DNA from: Paramarasmius palmivorus
Lineage: Eukaryota > Basidiomycota > Agaricomycetes > Agaricales > Marasmiaceae
Length of the DNA stretch: 64,000 nt
Direction of reading: 5' to 3'
Assembly: GCA_037176845.1 (NCBI GenBank)
Contig: JAYKXP010000023.1
Span: forward strand, 248,001 to 312,000
The translations under genes and the position numbers were made by a program. Below the pieces are notes generated by a model. That model was given only the letters and a program-made list of their open reading frames with translations. It had not been told where the DNA came from and made no database searches. Positions 22,237 to 33,573 of the stretch are shown here, in pieces (the first letter of the stretch is position 1; every line of letters starts with the position of its first letter).

Positions 22237-25200
22237 CTACTCCCCAGCAAACAACCTAACAACCATATACATCGTACACCCCACGAATCGTACAAACGCC
22301 AATCCCTGCCACACCTATCCCCAAACCGTCAGCCTCACAAAGAAAAACAGGAAGGAAAGGTGATAGACGCACTAAACAACAAAAACGCCATATACCCCTT
22401 CACACTATTCTGTGCACCCTGATCTTCCGCTTTTCCGTTCGCTTGTACAATAGCTGCTGCTAATAAGGCGTTGGAGAGTGTCCATGCGAGGAGTACACTG
22501 TTCGAGTCGTCAACACAAAGAAGGAAGAAGGGTAAAAGGGAAAGGGAAGAAGGGGAGAGAAACGCACTTCGTCCTAAAAGTCCTATAATAATCCTCCTGA
22601 TCCGGCCCACCACTCTGTTCAACCTTGGGCGGTTTCGTCCGTAACACATGTAACGCATCTTCATATCCAGCGTTGATATCTTTCTTCTCCGTCGGGACAG
22701 CTACCTCGACCTACACCCACGACACCCAAAACACATGAGCCCCCTGCGATAGCCTATGACTGACACGAGACGACTCACGGCATTAGAATCCTTCTTAACC
22801 TCCACCACCCCCAAATCCGTCGACACCTTATTATCACCCTTTGTTCCCCACGACACATCATGTACATTCGCGAACGCATAAACGTTCAGTACCGCGATAT
22901 AAGACGGTGCCATGAGGAGGTATTGTATGAAGGACGTTATCATATGCCATGGTTCGAACTATTCGCCCCCAACCCATCAGCTCCTTCACCCCACGAAAAA
23001 GAAGAAAGGAGGCGGACTCACGAATATCAAACTAGCAACAATATACAACCCCAACGTCGCCAATATCGAAAGCACAATATTCCTAAAAATCGTATTCGTA
23101 AAAAGATCCCCAAACGTCAGTGCCCTTCCCCGAAACCTCTGAGAGGTTTTCGATGCCTTTGAACGCGAGGAGGAAGGCAGCGACGGTCATGTATATGGTG
23201 ATTAAGGCGAATCCGATAAGGCGATGGTGTATTGCCATTTGGCACCTTGGGGTCTGTTGCCCATTGAGAGGAGGAAACACATTACGAGGAGGCCTGGAAG
23301 GGGGTGTGTTAGGGTGTGTGTGGAGAGAAGAAGGAAGAAAGGGAGAGAGAGCGTACCTAGATAGAAATAATTTAAGATTACGTTGACGACGTGTATCCCC
23401 TTTATATTAAACTGAGGATCTTCCATTCCATCTGACAGAATGACGAATGCGATATAATAGTTCGCTAGAGCGAACCATGAGAAGATCAGATTGAAGAGTT
23501 GGTAGAACATCTGTTTGGGGCGTCCGCGTCAGTTTCTCGTCTTTTCTTGGGCGTGGAAAGGAAGGGAGGTAGGGGTAGAAGGAGCAGGACGCGCACCTCA
23601 ACATGAATCCAAAACTTTCTCAAAAAACTATGCGCACTTCTATATATATAATAGAAATGCACAGTTGAATGTACAGCCGCGAAGAACGAGCCGTTGAGCC
23701 ATCGACGTCGTTGGGAGATGAGTTCCGGGACCTGCGGTGAGGTGAGTGAGTATCGAACGAGCAAGCGTGGAAGGGCGAAGGAGTGAGATGTAGAGCGAGC
23801 AAGGGCGGAGTGAGGTATCGAACGAACGAACGAGCACGGGCGAAGGTAGAAGAGCGAAATGGGGGTAGAACGAGAGAAAGACCAACACACCTGATCAGGT
23901 ACATCCGTAACCGCATACGCACTCTTCACATAATGCAAAATCCAACTTCCACCTCTCTTGCTAACCAGCTCCCAGCATAGAATCTATGGTGTTTCGCGTC
24001 AGCGTCCTTCTCTTTCGTGGTAGTGGGGTGTAAAAAGTGGTAGCGGCGTGTAGGGAATCGGGTAGTGGCAGGAACGAAGAGAACGAAAACAAAGACGGCA
24101 AGAAAGGGAGAAACCACTCACACGATCCTCAGCCAAATACATATTCGCCGTGAATATATCCGCACCAGCTCCGTGCATCTTTTCTCCCAAAAAGTATTTC
24201 TGTAACGGTCCTTCACCCATAGAGTCGTTTTGTAGTGCAATGTACCTGCGAGCGAAGTATTAGCGTTGGTTCTGTTTCTTCTGACAAGGTAGAATGAGAT
24301 GAGAAAGCCAGGAGAGGCGGGGTATCCCGACACCACAACATCAAAACACCGCAAAACGTCAGGGCCTTGTGTTTCTCCTCACACCAGCACCCCAGCACCC
24401 CCAAACCCCAAAAACCCCAACCAACACCCCCAACACCAAACCACGAAAAAAGCAAGAGCAGAGCCTACTCACCGATACGCACTAAACGCCCCCGGCAAAA
24501 CCGTAATATACCCAAACACACTCTCAAGCGGTTTATCCAAAATATTCGACATCTTGTATTCGAAATTCTGCGCTGCTACTAGGGGGTTGAGGAGGTTTAG
24601 ACCCCATTTGCCTGTTTGATGCGAGCGTCAGCATACCAGGAACCGAAACGCTGAAACAGAAAGAAAGGTGCAGAAGGAAGGAAGGAGAGGACGTGTTTCT
24701 TCCCCGAACCCCAAACACTCCCCAAACCAAACGCCCAAAACACCCCAGCCCCAAACCCAAACCCCCAAAAACCCCAAATCAAAAGAAAAAAAACCACACA
24801 CACCTTTCAACGCAACAATCTCCCCACAAGCACCCCCAACATTACTATTAATATCAAACGCCTTCCAAAGATGGTATATACTCGTCGGGCCAGGCATCGT
24901 TCCCACATCCAATAACACACAAACGTTGGGGTTGAGGATTGGGCCGAAGGCGTTGAAGAACCATCTGCGTGGGGGTGTTAGCTGTGTTTTTCGGGGTTGT
25001 TGGGGCTGTGTTTTTCGGGGTTGTTGGGGTCGGGGGTGAAGGAAGGGGGTATTGGGGCAAAGGAAGGGAAAGGGAGCACACCTGTGACTGTTAATCTTCT
25101 TCTGATTCTTCTCCTTGAGGCAAAAGATAATCTGGACTGGAACGTGGCCTTTTTCGGGACCTTCGAGTTTTAAGGAGGGTGTTACGCTGACTATATCTCG

Positions 25201-26471
25201 CGTTAGCGTTTTCTGAACGGAAGGAAAAGGGGAGAAAGGACAGACTTTGTGTAGTGTACTCGTATATGTGCGCAGTGACTTCCTTCCCATTGATAACGTT
25301 TTTGGCTACACCATCTTGATAAGCACCCATCGCAGCAATCACAGAAAGCGTTCTCGAGTTTATTTTTTGTCGGCCGTCGGAGACTATACAGACCTACGCT
25401 CCCAGCCCCATCAACACCCAAAAACACCAAAAAAAGAAGGAAAGGGACGTACGACAACCTTCTTCCACCCATCCTTCCCCCAAGTTTTACTCCTATCTCT
25501 TTTACACAAATGCGCGATATTCTTCATCACACCATGCATAGTCCTACAAAACAACTCCTCATCTTCGTTATACATCGTCATGACGATGAACAACTCTGTT
25601 CTTCTCGGGGGATCGTAGTGTACTTGACGGAGTGTGAAGCCGGAGTCTTTAAAGTCGTTTGGGTCACTACCACCACCACCGCTTCAGCATCGACGCCAAC
25701 CCAATGAATGAAACAGGGGGGCACTCACCAAGTAGCAGCACTATACCTCATATGCGTAAACTCCCTCTCATTCTTCTCTCTACACAAATCCAAAAGTTTA
25801 CTCGGCACTTCATTATCCAACACAAAATTCCCATGGAACAATTCCACCTTTTTAATCGTCTTGTACCTCCTAGGTACTCTTTGTGGGATCCTTCCATATC
25901 GGATGTTGCTATCGTCTGGTTGGTAAGCCCCCTGGCATACCCATCCCCATGCCCGTACTGGGTTCTGGAAAATCGAGGTTGAGAGGCGCAGAGCGGAAGT
26001 GTTGCGTTGTAAAAGGGCATATCGAAATCGTCGTTCGCCCCTGCACCACCAGGATGGAACAGGCCCATCGTCATGCAAGTCATACGACTGCCTGTGATAG
26101 AGCGTACTAGGCGTCCCGAATGGATCTTGTTGAGGTGGTGGACTCAAGTGGCCTTGGGGCGGTGGTGCGTATGGTGGGTCGTACAATGGTTGTTGTTGGT
26201 GTTGAGGTGGTTCGTATGGATCGTATAAAGGCTGTTGTTGAGGCGGAGGCGGAGGAGAAGCAGGATGTCCATAATCATAGGTATCGTATGGTTGTGGTCT
26301 GTTGAAAACCACCGGGGTAATATGTTGATTGAGTTTGTGCCGGTGGAGGTGGAGAGGAATGGGTTGGATAAGCGTCGTTGAAATGTCGGCGGTTGGCTTC
26401 GGGCTGCAAACGAGTTAGCTCTCCTCAGATGAAAAGTAGAAACTGGGACTAACATCGCCGTAATGAGCCAT
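22237..26471 (-). CDS. CHS: Chitin synthase (division 1, class I-III type)
   Basis: This plasma-membrane glycosyltransferase polymerises UDP-GlcNAc into chitin. It starts at ATG 26469-26471 (MAHYGD, an 18-base exon), followed by a Pro/Gln/Tyr-rich disordered region. Conserved blocks follow: [120 protein letters not shown], and the catalytic [13 protein letters not shown]-terminal membrane segments and a GLAFVRFVG...RLFAGE end follow (stop 22237-22239). About 15 introns, several of 110-230 bp, are placed cleanly with GT-AG ends. Apparent single-base frame breaks occur in the disordered N-terminus (about 26300, 26050 and 25930), near 23215 and 23150, and near 22300. The core domain is intact. 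Confidence 0.88.
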
Positions 26472-26846
26472 GGTTAGAGAAAAGGAGAAGAAGAGGAGCA
26501 GAGATGAAACAAGCGAGCAGTGGTTGTCTTGTAAATGATTACTTCATCCAAAGGGGGCTGTGTTTGCGTCACTACGCCGCAGCTGTCAATTTTAGGCGCT
26601 CGCGTGGCTGTTTCTCTCTCTCCTCGGCAGTGCTGTGGAGTGTGTCTGCTGCGATTGGGCTGTGTCAGGCAATGGTGGTGGAAGAGAGAGTGTTTTTTTT
26701 TGGGAACGGAAGCTTGCGGATAGTCATCTCGCTCTTGACAACGGAATGACAGTCGGCGCGCCCAGCTTTTCAGGGTCAGGTATTTTTGGGCGCGCTTCGG
26801 GTTGCTGAGTAAACTATAGCCATACAACTATAGGTACTTTGCCATC
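26472..26846. other. Chitin synthase promoter region
   Basis: This is the upstream flank of the chitin synthase. Short open frames on both strands look non-coding. A T8 run lies near 26693. Confidence 0.35.
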
Positions 26847-26953
26847 GGGCACATGGTGTAGTTGGTTATCACATCCGCTTAGCATTGTATGCATACCAGG
26901 CGCTTGACTCATAAGCTTGCGGGGGGTGCTGGGTTCAATTCCCAGTGTGTCCA
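26847..26953 (+). tRNA. tRNA-Ala(AGC), intron-containing
   Basis: A full 74-base mature body is seen: acceptor GGGCACA/TGTGTCC with A73 and the G3:U70 alanine signal, anticodon AGC, TPC arm CTGGG-TTCAATT-CCCAG. A 33-base intron follows A37 and ends AAGCT, whose GCT can pair with the anticodon. A T5 run follows at about 26975. Confidence 0.9.
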
Positions 26954-27446
26954 CATAAGTTGTGCAGATTCAATATTTTTCAGCTTCTCTACTAGTTTGG
27001 TCCCCGTAAAGATACTCCCCCGGTGCAAAAGCTCCAAAATCCGCCCTCGAACCCAATGTCCCCGTTGAAACAGTCTACGAACGTACACCAAGTCTCGGTG
27101 AATAGACTTCTAACCATAACGTTTACCGAGATCACCGCCGGCCGCGGACCTCGGTTCTTTTTTTGATGCATGTCGGACACTTCGCTGCATAATGCAAAAG
27201 GTAAGGACGGTGGGACATGTCGACGAACAGTATATTATTATCTTATGTCCAGGTTTGTGCATATGGGACATTCACCTTCAAAGACTCATCTTCTTTGACT
27301 CGGAATGTCTTAGTAGTAAAGCTCACATCTACTGTTGATTAATTGACAGTGTGTCCAAGTGAGAGTGTGAACGTATATGAACGCCAATAGGGGAGTGATG
27401 ACTTGCTCCTGACACCTTCAAAAAAGCTATAGCAATCCAAGTTTAA
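26954..27446. other. Intergenic between two tRNA-Ala genes
   Basis: No gene is supported. A segment at about 27125-27170 resembles one at about 28073-28110, which lies behind another tRNA-Ala copy. Confidence 0.35.
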
Positions 27447-27546
27447 TGGACACACTGGGAATTGAACCCAGCACCCCCCGCAAGCTGACGAACACATTCT
27501 CATTTCTATGCTAAGCGGATGTGATAACCAACTACACCATGTGCCC
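27447..27546 (-). tRNA. tRNA-Ala(AGC), intron-containing
   Basis: The mature body equals the copy at 26847. The 26-base intron has a different sequence and ends CAGCT. An A6 run at about 27420 gives a T6 terminator on the minus strand. Confidence 0.9.
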
Positions 27547-27912
27547 GATGCGGTGGCTTGGACGCTGGGTCATCACAGTATTTACCGAGTTTGTGCACGA
27601 GTCACCTTTTGCCCAAGGGCCAAAACAAACGACTCAGAATCACCGTCACTATTGGGGGTTATGTTGTTTAGATACCATTTCCAAATCAAAACTCCGTCTC
27701 AGGCTCTCAGACTGTGAACGTCATGGTGAACTCTCAACCAGGACAATGTTTAATGTCATGTGGTGGATACAAGCATCCTTTCCTCGAGGCGGAGGACAAT
27801 GTATACTCGTCGATTGGGGGTATCATAAACGACTCGGACTTGGATATAAGCAGCAATCCAATGCTCGGAGATGCAGCTTTGACCAGTAACAGGGGCCGTG
27901 TTATCTGATATG
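27547..27912. other. Intergenic between tRNA-Ala genes
   Basis: Only overlapping short frames are present, with no recognisable product. Confidence 0.35.
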
Positions 27913-28000
27913 GGGCACATGGTGTAGTTGGTTATCACATCCGCTTAGCATACACCTCGAAGCTTGCGGGGGGTGCTGGGTTCAATTCCCAGTGTGTCCA
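27913..28000 (+). tRNA. tRNA-Ala(AGC), shortest intron (14 bases)
   Basis: This has the same mature body, with G3:U70, A73 and anticodon AGC. The intron is only 14 bases and ends GAAGCT. A T4 run follows at about 28040. Confidence 0.9.
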
Positions 28001-28248
28001 TCACGAAGTAGTCGCAGGCACGTTCTGAGTCCGTAACGTTTTCCTGGGATGCAAAGAAATAATTAAAAGCGAATTACCAAGATCACCGCCAGACCTCCGA
28101 GTCTTTGATACATCATATAGAGTGACTTGGCTGGATAAGGGCGGCGAGCTATGACAACGAACGGATTGATTGAACTGACCAATGGCTACACCATCAAAGC
28201 AAGGACAGAAAAGGAACTTATATGTCTGTCCGTGGCGTTTAAAGAGTA

Positions 28249-28868
28249 CAGTCAATCCCCGGTCCTTGCAATGGCCAAATTTGTTTCGGCTCGGAAAAAC
28301 TCCTGAGGGCAGCTTTTCTCAGCCGGTTTTCTTAGACATCTAGGTACACTCATTCCAAACTGTATGGCTCTCAAAAAAGAATAAGAAAGGGGGGGATAGT
28401 GTCCTAGAGAGATTGTTCTTGATGAAGGCCGTTTCCCATTCCTTGCAATGGAACAAATTTCCTTATTTAGCGACCATCTGAGGCATCTGATTTGTGGATC
28501 AATGTAGTGACGTACACTTTTCAACGCTCAGTTTGCTCTCTCCTCGACTGTTATGCTTTCCTTGCTGTCCACACCTGATTCACCACAGTAAAAAGTATCC
28601 CAAATCATTCATATAACTCATTCAAGTATGCTGAATTTTTTTCTGTTTCTTTGTCGGGTGGAGCGTCATAAAACTCAGCCGGCAAATTTCATTTTTGGTG
28701 GGTTTTCCTGTAAAGATGTTTGCCATTGCTTCAGCAATGGATGAATCAAGCTACAATTATTATAAGTTATCTGTGTATGCTATAAGAGTTCCCTGAAAAT
28801 TTCTCCAAGGGAGATTTTGAAGTGTGCAGAGCAGAGGAGCCACCATTGCAAGGACCAGGGATTGACTG
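28249..28868. mobile_element. MITE-like element with 26-bp terminal inverted repeats
   Basis: The ends are inverted repeats of 26 bp with one mismatch: 28249-28274 begins CAGTCAATCCC and 28843-28868 is its reverse complement. Both ends are flanked by TA (28247-28248 and 28869-28870), as expected for a Tc1/mariner-type target duplication. The 620-bp body has no transposase. The motif CCTTGCAATGG from the repeat occurs again inside at about 28440, and a CCATTGC-TTCA-GCAATGG hairpin lies at 28723-28740. These look like subterminal transposase-binding sites. Superfamily assignment is inference from CAGT ends and TA. Confidence 0.7.
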
Positions 28869-29021
28869 TAATCCAAGTCTGTCACGGTGCACGAAGATAC
28901 ACTCTATTATTCTTATTCTTACCATCAACTTTAGACTCAGAGTATCCCGTTATTCCTCAAACACAAGATTTACAAACCTATTCAACTGTGACAATACCAA
29001 ATCTACACATGCCATATGCAC

Positions 29022-29893
29022 TTATACGCCACAAAAAAATAAACCCCCGATATACCAAAATAACAAATACCAATAACCCAAATACAAAACCGATATATTA
29101 TCCAACATCCACCCACACGAATTATACTCCTTCACAACCTCCACCAATCCACTCCAGTTTTCGGTCAAAGAAAACACATTCCTCGGTGGCGAACCACTCC
29201 GATACAACAACATCCGGGATACCCCAAACCTCGCGTTCTTTCCCTGGATCTCGGATCGACCTTGTTCGTCTAACGACCAAAAACACCTGGCCCTTTTTTT
29301 GTCACGGTGCTTGTCCCGAAGTGGTCGAATAAACAGGTACACCCGTCCCGTGTGCTCGATTGGGGGTGACGAAATATGAGTTTCGCGTATTCCGGACGTT
29401 GATCCATAACTTTGATGAGAGTGAGATTGGGATAATGAGATTGGATTGGATTGAAGTAGAAACGTACAATCATACTCCTCCTCCTCCGAGTCTAAACGGG
29501 ATGAGTTCATCCATATATCCTCGCCTTTCATTGAAAGTGTGATTTCCTCGGGTAACGGCCCATACGTTTCCGAGAGGTTCAGCTCAAACCTGTATTTAGG
29601 ACTCGGACTACAGTGAAAGAGAAGTAGTAATTGAAGCTCACCTCGTAAGTCCATCAATCCATCACAGTCATCATCCCCCCGAGCTCAAACAAACGCGCCG
29701 CGGCATTTGGTGTACACGAGGCTACTGTGACTTTTGCGAAATACAGCACTTGGCCCTGGGACTCGGATCCAATTGGCTCAAATTCAGCAGACTCGGAGTC
29801 TGTGATCATGGAAGTTAGAATAAACAGTGCAGGTTGTCGACGTGAACGTGTACGCACATTTAATATCACTGACATGTGGCAGATACAATCCAA
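29022..29893 (-). CDS. Hypothetical protein, unrecognised
   Basis: Two neighbouring minus-strand frames look coding. 29654-29893 contains VLYFAKVTVASCTPNAAARL and ends in a G6 run near 29690; 29022-29657 contains SPSPKYRFELNLSETYGPLP and ITLSMKGEDIWMNSSRL. They may be two exons of one gene, with a small intron or an indel near 29600-29690. The last 40 residues are hydrophobic. I recognise no domain, and exon borders are not settled. Confidence 0.35.
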
Positions 29894-30184
29894 TTGGCTC
29901 GGTGCCAGTCACAGGAAGCAGAGCTGGATCTGTCATTTTTGACAGGACACGACTGGAACCTGTAGACACGATTCCATGTTCCGAGGCGTGTGTGGCGATG
30001 CAGCTTTGCCCAGGAACAGCACGTTTTAGGCGCTCGCCGCGGCCATTTCTTGGGGAGTTGCTTTGGGTGAGGCTGTGAGGCTGGTGGAGGAAACGTTTTT
30101 GAGAGAGCCGGAGTTACTTGCGTCTCTTGTAGGTGCTCTTCTTTACTCCTCGGGGCAATGGGCGTTGAATATAGATGTGTTATC
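29894..30184. other. Intergenic, no gene seen
   Basis: Short frames only, between the hypothetical gene and the next tRNA-Ala. Confidence 0.3.
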
Positions 30185-30283
30185 GGGCACATGGTGTAGT
30201 TGGTTATCACATCCGCTTAGCATGGTATCTCATATCGTATTTCAGCTTGCGGGGGGTGCTGGGTTCAATTCCCAGTGTGTCCA
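30185..30283 (+). tRNA. tRNA-Ala(AGC), intron-containing
   Basis: The mature body is the same as at 26847, with a 25-base intron ending CAGCT. A T7 run at about 30309 is a strong polymerase III terminator. Confidence 0.9.
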
Positions 30284-30710
30284 ACTGGGAATCTTCGATA
30301 GTTGGATCTTTTTTTGCGAAATAGTGGTGATAATTCCATAAAGCAACAACACAAAACCTCAGGCTAGTACTGGGAATATACGATACAGGATCCGCTTAGT
30401 TGGTTATAAAAGTCGCTGTGAAAGGTGACAGCAACACGAGTAAAACCATATCCAATGTTGAGTGAACCTCACAATCACGCCTCCAGTACGATGAGGACGG
30501 TCAGAGACCAACTCCGAGTCGGTTTTTGCCAATTCTCAGATACCCTTGAGAGGATAGACCCCAGAGGTGTAACACTTGATTTAAAGCGAGTCGACAAAAG
30601 TATCCACAATTGAAGATTGCTTCTAATAAAGAAGGGGGCAGAAATATTCAATATTCATCATTGTTGCCTCGATACGAGAAACAGAAAGATATCCAAGGTA
30701 TACAGAGGAA
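30284..30710. other. Intergenic; scrambled tRNA-like fragment at about 30388-30407
   Basis: The sequence ATCCGCTTAGTTGGTTAT joins two pieces of the tRNA-Ala body in the wrong order. Otherwise no feature is seen. Confidence 0.3.
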
Positions 30711-32496
30711 CTACACTACCTCCCGACACTCCCAACTCTCCGGCTTCGTGCTATCTCCCCCAACGTACGTGTTCCTCAACGGATACCGACAATGCTTCCT
30801 ACTGAAACTCGACCCCCAAAGACCGCGTATCATTCACATACTTGTACCCCATAACCGTCTCCGGTGCAACTCCTTCTTCGACCCATTTCACCAACGCCGT
30901 CAACACATTACTCCCAGGATCCAAATTCGTCGTCGTAGCCCCAGATCCTTGACCACCAATACTCCATGCTCCAACACCTCCACTACAGTGCGCCATACCG
31001 CTAATCCTAAAGAGTCGATAAAAATCGTCGAGAGACGATGGATCGAGGGACATGGTATGCAAGACGTGGTCGTAGTAGGCTTCAGAGTTCTTTGGCGTGA
31101 TAATCCCGTCGATCTGACCATGGTACGAAAGAAGCTTTCCGTTCCTATCTCTGAAAGCTGAGATATCTCCCTTCCAAGTCGCGATATCAAAGGGGTTGAG
31201 AGCGATAGCGTATTCGTAGTCAGCGAGAGTGATCTTGGTTGGGTCGAAGGAGGCATTATAGACGACATAGCGGAACCAATCCTAGTCATATAGTGAGGAA
31301 TTAGCCGAAGAAAAAGATATTCAAGACTCACAGAGGTATACTGAAACGGCACCCCAGCATAATTGATCACTCCCTGGCTCTCACTCCCCGGTTGAGCTCT
31401 TGGGAACAGCACCTCTCCTTTCGAGCCAACAAACGGGCTATAAACACCCTTTACAGTCTCTACCTGTGCCTGCGTCAAACACCCCGTGGTTTGACCTTCT
31501 CCGCAAAGCAACACAGAGGGATCATACTCGCAAACGTCCGGATCCTCAATAATGCCATCCTCGACTCCATCAATCCCATCACATTGCTTCAACACACTCT
31601 CCCGAATAAGCCCAACCCATAAATCACTCGATATAAACGTTTCTGACCCAGGCGGGCCAGTAATCCCAAGAAAATGCCCACTCCAAGACGTAAGCGCGTT
31701 GAAATTAGCTGCAGGTGCTCCTGCGAGCACACCATCGAAATCCTCTGGAAAGTCTTGTACGGATTTCAGCCCTTGTCGACCTCCGGTGGAACAGCCAAAG
31801 TAATACGACTTTTGGTGCGGCATTCCATAGAACATCTTCGTGATCTGTTTGCCTGTGACGACGTTGGTGTGAATCCTACATCCAGTATCAGGCGTCAGTC
31901 CACGAGTCCAAGGAAAGGTTGAAGAATACGGAGTACGCACGACCGATACGCAAAATCTTTCACCACTTCAGGTTTCCCCTCAAACGGCGCACCAGTATTC
32001 CCATCATGTCCATTATTAGCTCCCGATGCTGCGAACCCCAAAGCCGATGTATACGCCAAATCACCATAGTTGACGCCTCCAAAACCACCTCAAGATCAAC
32101 GAACACAAAAAACCCAAACGACCATGACGACTCACATCCGCCCAAACCACCATTCCCCGTACTCAAAAACCTTCCTGTCCAATTCCTTGGTAACCAACTT
32201 TCCATATATATCCCTGACGAGGTGGAGGTGGTGACGTTTAATCCCACACGACATATATCGGCCGAAACCACCTGAAAATTAGCTCCACAAGATGCATCGC
32301 GAATTGGCAGGGTGAGATTCGTTCCTGCTTTCACGCTTTGCGCAAGAACCAGCGAAGCATTTTGGATGGTGGCGACTTGCGATCCTATGGATGTACATGC
32401 CGCATCGAAATCGAAGGAAGTTGAGAGTAGCGCAGGTAATCCTAGTATGGGGAAGAGCATCGGAAAGTTTAAGTTGGGGAGATTGGGGAAAAACAT
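30711..32496 (-). CDS. Secreted tannase/feruloyl esterase family protein
   Basis: This family hydrolyses ester bonds in plant cell-wall ferulates or tannins. The start is ATG 32494-32496, or the in-frame ATG at 32458-32460, which gives a cleaner signal peptide (MLFPILGLPALLSTS). Motifs include GFGGVNYGDLAY, the nucleophile GCSTGGRQG, HGQIDGIITP with the acid Asp, and GMAHCSGG with the catalytic His next to the Cys of the characteristic disulphide. Introns at about 32089-32135, near 31880-31940 and near 31270-31330 keep the frame. In the annotated frame the protein stops at 30799, but the conserved tail (RKHCRYPLRNTYVGG) continues in another frame to TAG at 30711-30713. One extra base near 30801 explains this. 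Confidence 0.88.
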
Positions 32497-33573
32497 GTTG
32501 GTCGATATTTATATGTTTTAGAGGTAAGCCATGTCGCTAGAGTTATTTAAGAATGTTGAGTTTGAAAAGGGATATTGGAGGTCATGGTCCAGAACAAAAT
32601 TTCACGCGTCAGTGTCGCACGTACTTCGGACTGGAACGTCGCGTGACCATGCTCCGGAACCGAGACCGGTATTCAACATTCCTTCAGGCCTGCCAACACA
32701 GGTTCCTAGGCTATCGCACATCGACGTGCTAAACCTGGTTGGTCTTTTGTAACAGCCATCCGAGATAAAGCCCCGAACCAACTTGTTGAACGAGCAGCTC
32801 GGCGTGCATATTGTGTGCATCGCTGTTTCTTCAAACTGACGACTTTTTATGCAGAGTTTGAGTCCTGTCAGCTGGCAGAGCGCCGCCCGCCTCCGTCGCA
32901 CTGGAGAAGTAACGCGTTCACGAGGGGCCGGGATATGTTGCAAATAACGTTGTAACTTTATTGTACCTTGTGTTGACCTTGTGGGCCAGTGACGGCGGTA
33001 TGTATGTGCGCTTCGGTTGAACTATTTTCATAACCATCTAAGGAATAATCATGCCACGCCCGAGTAGTTCTATTGGGAATCGCTGGGTGTCTATGACCAC
33101 TGAAATTTGGTCGCGGGAAGAGACCTGAAGAGACGCGTTGGACTGGCATGGCAACTGCAGAGGGTAAGTATGTCACCGCCACAGATCATGTGGCAACGAT
33201 ACAAGGTCCAGTCCAAGCATCGTTTTTCTTCCTCTAACCTTGCAGGGTCCAGCCGCATTGTGCCACGCAAGATGGCGCGAATGAGGTTTCTGTCTGTGGC
33301 TACTCATTAAAGTTGGAGGCAACATGCTACTTACATCGGGAACATGCCAGGAACCGCTTCGCAACGACGTCTTGCCAAGAACCAAACTCAATGGTCATGA
33401 AATGATAATCAATTACTTCGCATACCGCGCCTGGTGGAGATAGCAATCGTATCAGTTGCCCGAGAAACAAGATTTCATTTGCGTTTTGAGAATAAGTTAC
33501 AACACAGATACCAATTTAAACACAATTAGATCGGGCTTGAAGTGCTCTTCTTTGTTTCAGGTTCATCTAGGAC
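32497..33573. other. Intergenic, no gene supported
   Basis: Several 60-110-codon frames on both strands show no recognisable features. Confidence 0.35.

Noticed and set aside
22123..22422. Plus-strand frames rich in Pro/Asn over the chitin synthase 3' end and introns
   Set aside because: Low-complexity antisense of the chitin synthase gene.
24299..25039. Plus-strand Pro-rich frames (24299-24619, 24668-25039)
   Set aside because: Caused by C-rich complements of G-tract introns; not a separate gene.
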